Shown here in pieces: positions 1-6,023 of a stretch of 6,100 nt of DNA. The DNA lies in NCBI GenBank assembly GCA_964612455.1, contig CAZTCB010000045.1:1-6100 (forward strand). The letters are read 5' to 3'. Each line of letters starts with the position of its first letter. Within the stretch, counting starts at the first letter, position 1. Source of the DNA: SFEB01 sp964612455. Its GTDB lineage: Bacteria > Bacillota > Clostridia > Christensenellales > CAG-314. A program made the position numbers and the translations under genes. Below the pieces are notes generated by a model. That model saw only the letters and a program-made list of their open reading frames with translations. It did no database searches and was not told where the DNA came from.

Positions 1-99
1 GGTCTCGGGCTTGGTAACCTCGCCGTGCGACCACTCTCTTATTTTTTCGGGAGACGCTATACCTATCTGTATAGACGCAAAATTATTCAATTCAAACAT
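1..99 (-). CDS. rpoC: RNA polymerase subunit beta' (RpoC), N-terminal fragment
   Basis: Only the first 33 codons lie in the window; the gene continues past position 1. Translation from the ATG at 99-97 begins MFELNNFASIQIGIASPEKI and continues with REWSHGEVTKPET. This is the conserved start of bacterial beta': a short lead, then the 'I.IG.ASPE.I..WS.GEV.KPET' block that opens the clamp region. RpoC carries the catalytic NADFDGD magnesium site, but that lies outside the window. The gene begins 12 bp after the rpoB stop on the same strand, so it should be the second gene of an rpoBC operon. The start is fixed by the strong Shine-Dalgarno site just upstream and by the family N-terminus. Identification is secure; completeness cannot be judged. 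Confidence 0.96.
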   Translation of the reverse strand, partial: MFELNNFASIQIGIASPEKIREWSHGEVTKPET

Positions 100-103
100 A
101 TCA

Positions 104-111
104 CCCCTCCT
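104..111 (-). promoter_or_regulatory. Strong Shine-Dalgarno site of rpoC
   Basis: On the minus strand the rpoB stop codon TAA is followed directly by AGGAGGGG, then TGAT and the rpoC ATG. The flanking string AAAGGAGGGGTGAT is close to the complement of the 16S rRNA 3' end (AAAGGAGGTGAT) with two extra G. It fixes the rpoC start and points to efficient translation. Because the site abuts the rpoB stop, terminating ribosomes will cover it, so translational coupling is plausible (inference). Confidence 0.9.
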
Positions 112-3100
112 TTAGATATCTTCGTCGTCTTCATCCTCAAACAAGGAATTAAAGTCGAGTTCGTGATCGATATTGTCGACATCGTTGACGATTTCTTCGT
201 CAAAACTAAAGTCGTCGTCGACGAGGTCGACTTCCTCGTCTGCGTTAAAGTTGAGCAATTGTTCTCTCTTTTGTTCGTTTTCTTTGAGCGTCGTTTCGAT
301 ATAATCGGTTTCGTCGTCGACGCTGTCCTTAATCTCGATGACTTCGTTGTCTTCGCTCAGCACTCTTACGTCGAGGGCAAGACTCTGCAACTCCTTGATA
401 AGGACCTTAAACGCCTCGGGAATACCGGGACCGGAAATATTTTCACCCTTGACTATGGACTCGTACGTCTTTACGCGACCTACGACGTCGTCCGACTTGA
501 CGGTGAGTATCTCCTGCAATACGTTTGCCGCGCCGTACGCTTCGAGCGCCCAGACTTCCATCTCGCCGAAACGCTGTCCGCCAAACTGAGCTTTGCCGCC
601 CAAAGGCTGCTGCGTAACCAGACTGTACGGACCGGTACTGCGCGCATGAATTTTATCGTCGACGAGGTGAATGAGCTTGAGCATGTACATATATCCGACC
701 GTTACGCGGTTTTCAAACGGCATACCCGTACGTCCGTCGTACAAAGTCACCTTGCCGTCAACCTTGCCCGTATGCGGATTGACCATACAGTTTTGCTCAA
801 ACAATTCTCTTATATCGTTTTCGCTCGCGCCGTCAAATACGGGCGTGGCGACTTTCCAGCCGAGCATCTTGGCAACCAACCCCAAGTGGACTTCGAGAAC
901 CTGCCCTATGTTCATACGGGAAGGAACGCCCAACGGGTTGAGCACTATCTGCAAAGGCGTACCGTCCTCCATAAACGGCATATCCTCTCTCGGCAAAACT
1001 CTCGATACGACGCCCTTGTTTCCGTGACGTCCCGCCATCTTGTCGCCGACGCCGAGTTTACGCTTTTGCGCTATGTACACGCGGACGAGTTTGTTGACGC
1101 CGGGATCGAGCTCGTCTTTGTTTTCTTTTGTAAATATTTTAACGTCTACGACTATACCGCCTTCGCCGTTGGGTACGCGCAAAGACGTATCGCGGACTTC
1201 TCTCGCTTTTTCGGAGAATATCGCACGAAGCAATCTTTCTTCCGGCGTGAGTTCGGTTTCGCCCTTGGGGGTGACCTTACCTACGAGAATATCGCCCGGT
1301 CTGACTTCGGCGCCGATACGGATGATACCGTCCTCGTCGAGGTCTTTGAGCGCGTCTTCGCCGACGTTGGGGATATCGCGAGTAAACTCTTCCGGACCGA
1401 GTTTGGTGTCGCGCGTCTCGGTTTCGTGCTCTTCTATATGGACGGTTGTAAAGACGTCGTCCTTGACCAAATCCTCGGATATAAGGATAGCGTCCTCGTA
1501 GTTATAACCCTCCCACGTCATAAATCCGATGAGAATGTTTCTGCCGAGGCTCAACTCGCCCTGATTGGTGCTGGGACCGTCGGCAAGCACGGTGGCTTCT
1601 CTCTCGGGAGTTTCGGCGTATACGCGTTGTCCGACCTTGACTATGATGCGTTGGTTGATGCACGTGCCTTGGTTGCTACGGACGAATTTTTTAAGGGGAT
1701 ACTCGTCGACGGTACCGTCGTCACACGTCACCTCTATACTCGTACCCGTTACCTTGGTTACGACGCCGTCACGCTTGCACAAGACCATTACGCCGCTGTC
1801 GTACGCAATGCGTCCTTCTATCCCCGTAGCCACTATGGGCGTCTCGGGACGGAGCAACGGCACTGCCTGACGTTGCATGTTGGAGCCCATCAACGCACGG
1901 TTGGTATCGTCGTTTTCCAAAAACGGAATCAGGCTCGTGGCGACCGAAACCAACTGTTTCGGACTGACGTCCATATAATCGACCTTATCTGCGGGAAACT
2001 CCTTAATGTCCGCGCGATAGCGACACGTGATACGCTCGTTGACAAAGCGACGGTTTTCGTCAAAAGGCTCGTTTGCCTGAGCGACGATATTGCCGTCCTC
2101 TCTGTCTGCCGTCAGATACTCCACCTCGTCGGTAACCGTATGCGTGACGGGATCTACCTTTCTGTACGGACTCTCGATGAAACCGTACTTGTTTATACGC
2201 GAAAACGCCGCGAGCGACGTAATAAGACCTATGTTTTGACCTTCGGGCGTCTCTATCGGACACATTCTCCCGTAGTGGCTGTAATGAACGTCGCGCACTT
2301 CAAACGTGGCGCGCTCCCTGTTGAGACCGCCGGGACCGAGCGCCGACAACTTGCGTTTGTGCGTAAGCTCGGCAATCGGGTTGGTCTGGTCCATAAATTG
2401 AGACAATTGGCTGCTCCCGAAAAACTCTCTGATGGACGAGGAAACGGGGCGAACGTTTATAAGGCTCTGCGGAGTGGCTTTGTCTACTTCCTGAATCGCC
2501 ATACGCTCCCTTATTACCCTTTCGAGACGGGAGATGCCGATGCGGAACTGGTTTTGCAACAATTCTCCGACGCTGCGGACGCGCCTGTTGCCGAGGTGGT
2601 CGATATTGTCCACTTGCCCGATGCCGTGTTTAAGTCCGAGGTTGTAGCTGACAGTTGCGACGATATCGTCGACGGTAATGTGTCTCGGGACGAGCATATC
2701 GCGGCTGCCCGCTATTGCCCTTATCGTTTCTTCTACCGACATCCCCTGCGCGAGGAGCTCTTTGAGCGCGGTGAGATTGACCGCCTCGTTGATGCCGATT
2801 TCGTCCGACTCAAAGTCCACGTCGGCGTACGCCTTGTCGACGAGGCTGAGATAATATTTGATATCCACCGTGTTGTTTCCGATGACTTTGACCTTTTGAT
2901 CGGGGTGAGCGTTGTCGAAAACGTACACGACGTTGACGCCGCTGTGCTGTATGGCATAAGCCTGCTCGCGCGTCAAAACCTCGCCCGCCGCGCCGAGAGG
3001 AATGGTTTTGGTGCCTTCCGCCGTTTCGACGGTAGCTACTACGTCTTCCGCAAGGGTATAATTTATCCAGTTGGTGCTGTCGTCCCTATACGGAGAGATA

Positions 3101-3954
3101 CGATTTGCCAAGCTGAGTTTTTTATTGAATTTATAGCGACCGACGCGTGCGAGGTCGTAACGCTTGCTGTCAAACAACAAATCCTTTACCTGCTTGTCTA
3201 CCGATTCGTCGGTGGGTATTTCACCCGGTCTGAGACGTTTGAACAACTCGAGTTTGCCGCTACGCTCGTCTTTGCTTTCGTCCCTGTCGCACGTCTTGCA
3301 GATAGTGACGTCGTTGAAAAACAGCTCTTTTATCTGTTCGTCCGACGAAACGCCTATCGCTCTCAACAGTACCGTCGCGGGGAGTTTACGATTGCGGTCG
3401 ACGTGAACGTAGAGTATATCGTTGTTGGCGTCATGGACAAACTCCAACCACGCGCCGCGATTGGGGATAACGGTGGTATCGTATCTGGCTTTGCCACTCT
3501 TGTCCATTTCCGACGCGGCGTATACGCCCGGTGAACGCACCAATTGGCTGACGACGACGCGCTCCGCACCGTTGATGATAAAACTGCCGGTATCGGTCAT
3601 GAGCGGAAAATCACCCATAAATATTTCCTGCTCGGTGATTTCGCCCGTATCTTTTCTCGTCAGACTGACTCTCAGCTTTAACGGAGCCGCGTAGGTCGCG
3701 TCGCGCAACCGACACTCGTTTTCCGAATACTTGCATTTAGAATCGATAGTGTAGTCAAGAAACTGCAACTCGAAACGACCGGAGTAGTCCACTATGGGCG
3801 AAAAGTCGTCAAACACCTCGCGGATACCATGTTTAAGAAAGGCATCGTAGCTCGTCTTTTGGACTTCAATGAGATTGGGAAGATTAACGACCTCTTTCAC
3901 CTTAGAAAAGGTCTTTCTCTCCGTATTGCCAAACTTTTGAGTATGTACCTGCAT
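112..3954 (-). CDS. rpoB: DNA-directed RNA polymerase subunit beta (RpoB)
   Basis: Complete 1280-residue beta subunit, which with beta' forms the catalytic cleft of RNA polymerase. The N-terminal FGNTERKTFSKVKEV...PNLIE.Q..SYD.F block is typical of Firmicutes. The rifampicin pocket is near residues 512-545 (GSSQLSQFMDQTNP, then THKRKLSALGPGGL). D522, H532 and S537 match E. coli D516, H526 and S531, so a drug-sensitive pocket is predicted. E820-D821 in NYEDAIL match E. coli E813-D814. GDKMAGRHGNKG (970-981) carries K972 and K980, equivalents of active-centre K1065 and K1073. GGQRFGEMEVWALEAYGA (near 1125-1142) is the conserved C-terminal clamp segment. The large proteobacterial insertions are absent. 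A roughly 70-residue acidic tail follows the conserved end. The ATG at 3954 is preceded by AGAGGT eight bases upstream. No frameshift or internal stop is seen. The gene is first of an rpoBC operon; no rplL lies upstream in the window. Confidence 0.99.
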   Translation of the reverse strand: MQVHTQKFGNTERKTFSKVKEVVNLPNLIEVQKTSYDAFLKHGIREVFDDFSPIVDYSGRFELQFLDYTIDSKCKYSENECRLRDATYAAPLKLRVSLTRKDTGEITEQEIFMGDFPLMTDTGSFIINGAERVVVSQLVRSPGVYAASEMDKSGKARYDTTVIPNRGAWLEFVHDANNDILYVHVDRNRKLPATVLLRAIGVSSDEQIKELFFNDVTICKTCDRDESKDERSGKLELFKRLRPGEIPTDESVDKQVKDLLFDSKRYDLARVGRYKFNKKLSLANRISPYRDDSTNWINYTLAEDVVATVETAEGTKTIPLGAAGEVLTREQAYAIQHSGVNVVYVFDNAHPDQKVKVIGNNTVDIKYYLSLVDKAYADVDFESDEIGINEAVNLTALKELLAQGMSVEETIRAIAGSRDMLVPRHITVDDIVATVSYNLGLKHGIGQVDNIDHLGNRRVRSVGELLQNQFRIGISRLERVIRERMAIQEVDKATPQSLINVRPVSSSIREFFGSSQLSQFMDQTNPIAELTHKRKLSALGPGGLNRERATFEVRDVHYSHYGRMCPIETPEGQNIGLITSLAAFSRINKYGFIESPYRKVDPVTHTVTDEVEYLTADREDGNIVAQANEPFDENRRFVNERITCRYRADIKEFPADKVDYMDVSPKQLVSVATSLIPFLENDDTNRALMGSNMQRQAVPLLRPETPIVATGIEGRIAYDSGVMVLCKRDGVVTKVTGTSIEVTCDDGTVDEYPLKKFVRSNQGTCINQRIIVKVGQRVYAETPEREATVLADGPSTNQGELSLGRNILIGFMTWEGYNYEDAILISEDLVKDDVFTTVHIEEHETETRDTKLGPEEFTRDIPNVGEDALKDLDEDGIIRIGAEVRPGDILVGKVTPKGETELTPEERLLRAIFSEKAREVRDTSLRVPNGEGGIVVDVKIFTKENKDELDPGVNKLVRVYIAQKRKLGVGDKMAGRHGNKGVVSRVLPREDMPFMEDGTPLQIVLNPLGVPSRMNIGQVLEVHLGLVAKMLGWKVATPVFDGASENDIRELFEQNCMVNPHTGKVDGKVTLYDGRTGMPFENRVTVGYMYMLKLIHLVDDKIHARSTGPYSLVTQQPLGGKAQFGGQRFGEMEVWALEAYGAANVLQEILTVKSDDVVGRVKTYESIVKGENISGPGIPEAFKVLIKELQSLALDVRVLSEDNEVIEIKDSVDDETDYIETTLKENEQKREQLLNFNADEEVDLVDDDFSFDEEIVNDVDNIDHELDFNSLFEDEDDEDI

Positions 3955-3991
3955 CTATACCTACCTCTGAAAAAAATATTTTTTACACGTT

Positions 3992-4009
3992 AAAAACGGT
4001 TGCGTTTTT
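3992..4009 (-). other. Small hairpin in the rpoB leader
   Basis: A 7-bp perfect inverted repeat (AAAAACG / CGTTTTT) encloses a 4-nt loop about 40 nt upstream of the rpoB start. The stem has only two G-C pairs, so it is weak. On the minus strand, which carries the rpoB leader, only five T follow before AACG, a poor terminator. On the plus strand the repeat runs into a stretch of eight T. A role as attenuator is possible but unsupported. Confidence 0.3.
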
Positions 4010-4107
4010 TTTAAAATTTGCTATACTTGGTCTGTCGGTAAAAACGTCAAACCGCTTGCATTTGCTTTGTTTTCGCCAAAAAGGCAAACACATGGCAATA
4101 TTAATGC

Positions 4108-4137
4108 ATTAAATTAATTTAGCACCAACTTTGTCAA
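4108..4137 (-). promoter_or_regulatory. Predicted sigma-A promoter driving rpoBC
   Basis: Reading the minus strand, a perfect -35 box TTGACA (4137-4132) is followed after 18 bp by TTTAAT (4113-4108), five of six matches to the -10 consensus. Transcription should start near 4101, leaving a leader of about 145 nt before the rpoB ATG. The -10 box overlaps a 12-bp perfect palindrome, TTAATGCATTAA (4101-4112), and adjoins a second palindrome, AAATTAATTT (4111-4120). A weaker internal candidate, TTGACG (4050-4045) with TATAGC (4025-4020), has a poor 19-bp spacer. The promoter is inferred from sequence only, but the position and box quality fit the start of a transcription unit. Confidence 0.72.
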
Positions 4138-4153
4138 TAGTCAATCGTTTTTA

Positions 4154-4182
4154 TTGAGGTTATTTCAAAAAAAAATTATTAA
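4154..4182 (+). promoter_or_regulatory. Candidate promoter for rqcP-ispDF
   Basis: TTGAGG (4154-4159) and TATTAA (4177-4182) are separated by 17 bp, each matching four of six consensus bases. The surroundings are AT-rich, with a run of nine A in the spacer that could favour DNA curvature. A start near 4190 would give a leader of about 180 nt containing the hairpin at 4214-4234. The candidate is weak; AT-rich DNA throws up such matches by chance, and no better plus-strand alternative was found closer to rqcP. Confidence 0.35.
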
Positions 4183-4213
4183 TTATTTTTTCATTTTTGA
4201 TGGGGCGCAATAC

Positions 4214-4234
4214 GACTTTTTTCACCAAAAAGTC
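4214..4234 (+). other. Inverted repeat in the putative rqcP leader
   Basis: GACTTTTT and AAAAAGTC form a perfect 8-bp stem around the 5-nt loop TCACC. GGGG at 4202-4205 could pair with CCCC at 4235-4238 to extend the stem across an 8-nt one-sided bulge. No T-tract follows the 3' arm on the plus strand, so it is not a typical terminator for rqcP-directed transcripts. Function unknown. Confidence 0.35.
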
Positions 4235-4371
4235 CCCCGAGGCGTATACTTTCGTGTCGGAGATTGGCGAAAAAACAGGATTAACGAAACACCCCCGCAA
4301 GCGTACGGAAAAAAATCGTCCGCAAAGGCAATCGGACAAACCGCGTAAACGAAAAACGCACGGAGACAGAT

Positions 4372-4620
4372 ATGAGATTGGATAAATTTTTAAAAGTATC
4401 GAGAATATTAAAACGCCGCACGGTAGCAAACGAAGCCTGCCACGGAGGCAAAGTATCCGTCAACGGACGGACGGCAAAGCCCGGCACGCAAATAAAACCG
4501 GGCGACAAGGTTGCCATCGCTTTCGCTGGCGGACAACTCGTGTTCGTCGTCAACTTTGTCAAAGAATCGGTAAAAAAAGAAGAAGCGACGGAAATGTACA
4601 CCATATTGTCGGACGGCTGA
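4372..4620 (+). CDS. rqcP: S4-domain ribosome quality control factor RqcP (YabO)
   Basis: This 82-residue protein is almost entirely one S4 RNA-binding domain (about residues 1-50), opening MRLDKFLKVSRILKRRTVAN. GGKVSVNGRTAKPGTQIKPGD is the S4 beta-hairpin block. The end, KKEEATEMYTILSDG, matches the KKEEA..MYTIL signature of Bacillus RqcP/YabO (86 residues), and the KRR arginine at position 16 is kept. Known role in Bacillus: binds obstructed 50S subunits carrying peptidyl-tRNA and, with RqcH, supports C-terminal alanine tailing of stalled chains. It acts in the cytoplasm. GGAG at 4362-4365, six bases before the ATG, supports the start. The usual Firmicute followers yabP, yabQ and divIC are absent; ispDF follows after 93 bp. 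A related heat-shock S4 protein (HslR type) is the main alternative, less likely given length and ending. Confidence 0.93.
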   Translation: MRLDKFLKVSRILKRRTVANEACHGGKVSVNGRTAKPGTQIKPGDKVAIAFAGGQLVFVVNFVKESVKKEEATEMYTILSDG

Positions 4621-4653
4621 ATTTTGTCGACGCACCCGCCGCAATAAAAAAAC

Positions 4654-4675
4654 ATAAAGACTCACCCGTCTTTAT
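4654..4675. terminator. Stem-loop between rqcP and ispDF, terminator-like on the minus strand
   Basis: ATAAAGAC and GTCTTTAT form a perfect 8-bp stem around a 6-nt loop. On the plus strand the stem is followed by TTGACTTC, a poor U-tract, so rqcP transcripts would probably read through into ispDF. On the minus strand it is followed by G and then seven T, which looks more like an intrinsic terminator and could stop antisense transcription. The stem has only two G-C pairs, so strength is doubtful in either direction. Confidence 0.4.
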
Positions 4676-4713
4676 TTGACTTCAGAACATCAAAAACCAC
4701 ATAAGGTAAAAAA

Positions 4714-5799
4714 ATGAAACGCTCGATAATCATAGTCGCGGCAGGCGAAAGCAGCCGCTTTAAGCAAGATAAGATTTTTAAAGAGTACCTCGGCAATCCG
4801 CTGATACGGTATACTTTCCTTACCGCAAAAAAAGTTTGCAACGACGTCGTCGTGGTCGCAAGCGAGTCCAACGTCGAGCAAATGCGCACTTTGCTCGGAG
4901 ACGACGCAAAAGTCGTGAAGGGAGGGATAACCCGCACCCAATCGGTACGAAACGGGCTTGACGCGCTTGACGCCGACGCCCAAACGGTTGCAATACACGA
5001 CGGCGCACGACCTTTCGTCACCCCCGCCCTGTTTGAAAAAGCTTTTTTACATGCGGAACAATACGGTAGCGCGATACCCGTTGTCCCTATTACCGACAGC
5101 CTGTACGATACGGCAAAAACCGCACCCGTCCCGCGTGAAACGGTTTCCGCCGCCCAGACGCCTCAGGTTTTTGACTGCTTGCGTCTAAAACACGCTTACG
5201 ACGTCGCCCCGTCCTCCTTTACCGACGACGGACAAATATGGCTCAACGCTTACGGCTCGCTCGAGTTTATCGAGGGAGAAACCGCCAACAAAAAAATCAC
5301 ATACCAAAGCGACCTGCCAACCTATCGCGTAGGCACGGGATTTGACGCGCACCGACTCGGCGAAGGACGAAAACTCATTCTTTGCGGCGTACCCGTCCCC
5401 TTTGATTTGGGTTTAATCGGACACAGCGACGCCGACGCCCCTCTCCATGCCATATGCGACGCGATACTCTCTGCAATCGGCGAAAAAGACATAGGCAACC
5501 TCTTTCCCGATACGGACGACAAGTACCTCGACGCAGACAGCGGACTACTTCTCTCGGAGGTTTGCCTGAAAGCGCGGGAAAAAGATTTTGAAATAGTCAA
5601 CTTGTCGGTCGTAATCATGGCACAATCGCCCCGCCTGTCCCCGTTTATCGAAAAAATGCGCGCAAAAGTCGCCGATATTGTCGGTTGCGACGTCAGTCAA
5701 ATAAACGTTTCCGCCACCACGACGGAAAATCTCGGCATCACTGCCCAAGGCAAAGGTATCGCCGCTCACGCACACGTATTGCTTCAAAAAAGGTTTTGA
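4714..5799 (+). CDS. ispDF: Bifunctional IspD-IspF, MEP-pathway enzyme
   Basis: A 361-residue fusion of two isoprenoid enzymes. Residues 1-201 are IspD, which joins CTP and MEP to give CDP-ME. Seen: AAGESSRF with R15, K20 in DKIF (nucleotide-binding lysine), GGITRTQSVRNGL (70-82), HDGARP (95-100), R141 before AAQTPQ, TDD (170-172) and NKKIT with K194 (E. coli K213). Residues about 203-361 are IspF, which cyclises CDP-ME 2-phosphate to MEcPP. Seen: GFDAH with metal ligands D211 and H213, GHSDAD...H with H245, DIG...FPDTD with D259, and ATTTENLG (334-341). All main catalytic positions are present in both halves. Two near-consensus residues differ: the acidic residue usually following TDD (as in TDD..LVE) is absent, and the IspF GFTGR block reads GITAQ. 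The linker is at most a few residues. AAGG at 4703-4706 supports the ATG. The intervening enzyme IspE is not encoded here. Confidence 0.97.
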   Translation: MKRSIIIVAAGESSRFKQDKIFKEYLGNPLIRYTFLTAKKVCNDVVVVASESNVEQMRTLLGDDAKVVKGGITRTQSVRNGLDALDADAQTVAIHDGARPFVTPALFEKAFLHAEQYGSAIPVVPITDSLYDTAKTAPVPRETVSAAQTPQVFDCLRLKHAYDVAPSSFTDDGQIWLNAYGSLEFIEGETANKKITYQSDLPTYRVGTGFDAHRLGEGRKLILCGVPVPFDLGLIGHSDADAPLHAICDAILSAIGEKDIGNLFPDTDDKYLDADSGLLLSEVCLKAREKDFEIVNLSVVIMAQSPRLSPFIEKMRAKVADIVGCDVSQINVSATTTENLGITAQGKGIAAHAHVLLQKRF

Positions 5800-6023
5800 C
5801 GTCAACCCGTTTAACGACGAAAACAAAGCAAAAAAAACGACCAAACGTCGCCAAATCCGATTAAAACAATGCCGACCGAAACGACGTTAAAAAGGCTTGA
5901 ACACTGCATGTCAAAGCGGGTATTTTGAGAATTTTTAAATATGTAGTCTTGGTGAAAGGGAAAACGGAAAAATTCTCGTTTTTGGGCAAAATTTTAGAGA
6001 GAACATTTTAATAAACATTAGGA
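5800..6023. other. Gene-free region between ispDF and its terminator
   Basis: No protein gene is convincing here. The first part (5800-5900) is A- and C-rich, continuing the composition of ispDF. The second part (about 5910-6020) changes to AT-rich sequence with a strong inverted repeat. A six-codon frame, ATG at 5908 reading MSKRVF, and a 35-codon frame ending at 6011 lack ribosome-binding sites. A weak promoter-like pair, TTGAAC (5897-5902) and TATTTT (5921-5926) with 18-bp spacing, could start an independent transcript of about 130 nt ending at the terminator. Otherwise this is a long 3' untranslated region. Confidence 0.6.
5927..5977 (+). repeat. 10-bp inverted repeat with 31-nt loop
   Basis: GAGAATTTTT (5927-5936) and AAAAATTCTC (5968-5977) are perfect reverse complements separated by 31 nt that include GGTGAAAGGGAAAACGG. 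The stem is AT-rich but long enough to form in RNA. It matches no riboswitch or T-box core I recognise. It may be part of a 3' UTR structure, a small RNA, or an intergenic repeat present elsewhere in the genome. Confidence 0.5.

Larger units (their letters stand above)
3955..4371. other. Divergent intergenic region between rpoB and rqcP
   Basis: This 417-bp stretch separates rpoB (leftward) from rqcP (rightward). The half nearer rpoB (about 3965-4200) is very AT-rich and holds the rpoBC promoter. The half nearer rqcP (4201-4371) is more mixed in composition and contains inverted repeats at 4214-4234 and 4318-4337 (GTCCG / CGGAC). The longest open frames here (about 60-90 codons) lack a Shine-Dalgarno site and have no family resemblance over their length. 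The one exception is a short HU-like stretch, reported as a finding. I see no tRNA, no riboswitch class I can name and no ribosomal-protein gene. Confidence 0.8.

Noticed and set aside
512..900. Minus-strand rpoB as a possible rifampicin-resistant or duplicated copy
   Set aside because: Resistance-determining residues D522, H532 and S537 are wild type (their codons lie near 2345-2391, not in this interval), and the gene is intact and followed by rpoC.
25..3534. 1169-residue open frame on the plus strand
   Set aside because: It is the exact antisense of rpoB codons, has no recognisable domain, and is open only because rpoB avoids TTA, CTA and TCA.
4160..4429. 89-residue minus-strand frame with hydrophobic stretch
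   Set aside because: It overlaps the start of rqcP antisense, has no ribosome-binding site and no coherent family pattern; its hydrophobic residues come from AT-rich and antisense sequence.
4676..4705. TTGACT with CATAAG, 18-bp spacing, as an ispDF promoter
   Set aside because: The start would fall at about the ispDF ATG and the -10 box would coincide with the Shine-Dalgarno site, so it would imply a leaderless transcript; a chance match is more likely.
5908..5928. Six-codon leader peptide MSKRVF before the hairpins, as in attenuation
   Set aside because: No properly spaced ribosome-binding site, no run of a regulatory amino acid, and no downstream biosynthetic gene visible in the window.
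5904..6011. 35-codon frame reading VKGKTEKFSFLGKILERTF at its end
   Set aside because: No acceptable start codon with a ribosome-binding site, and it lies wholly within the inverted-repeat structure.
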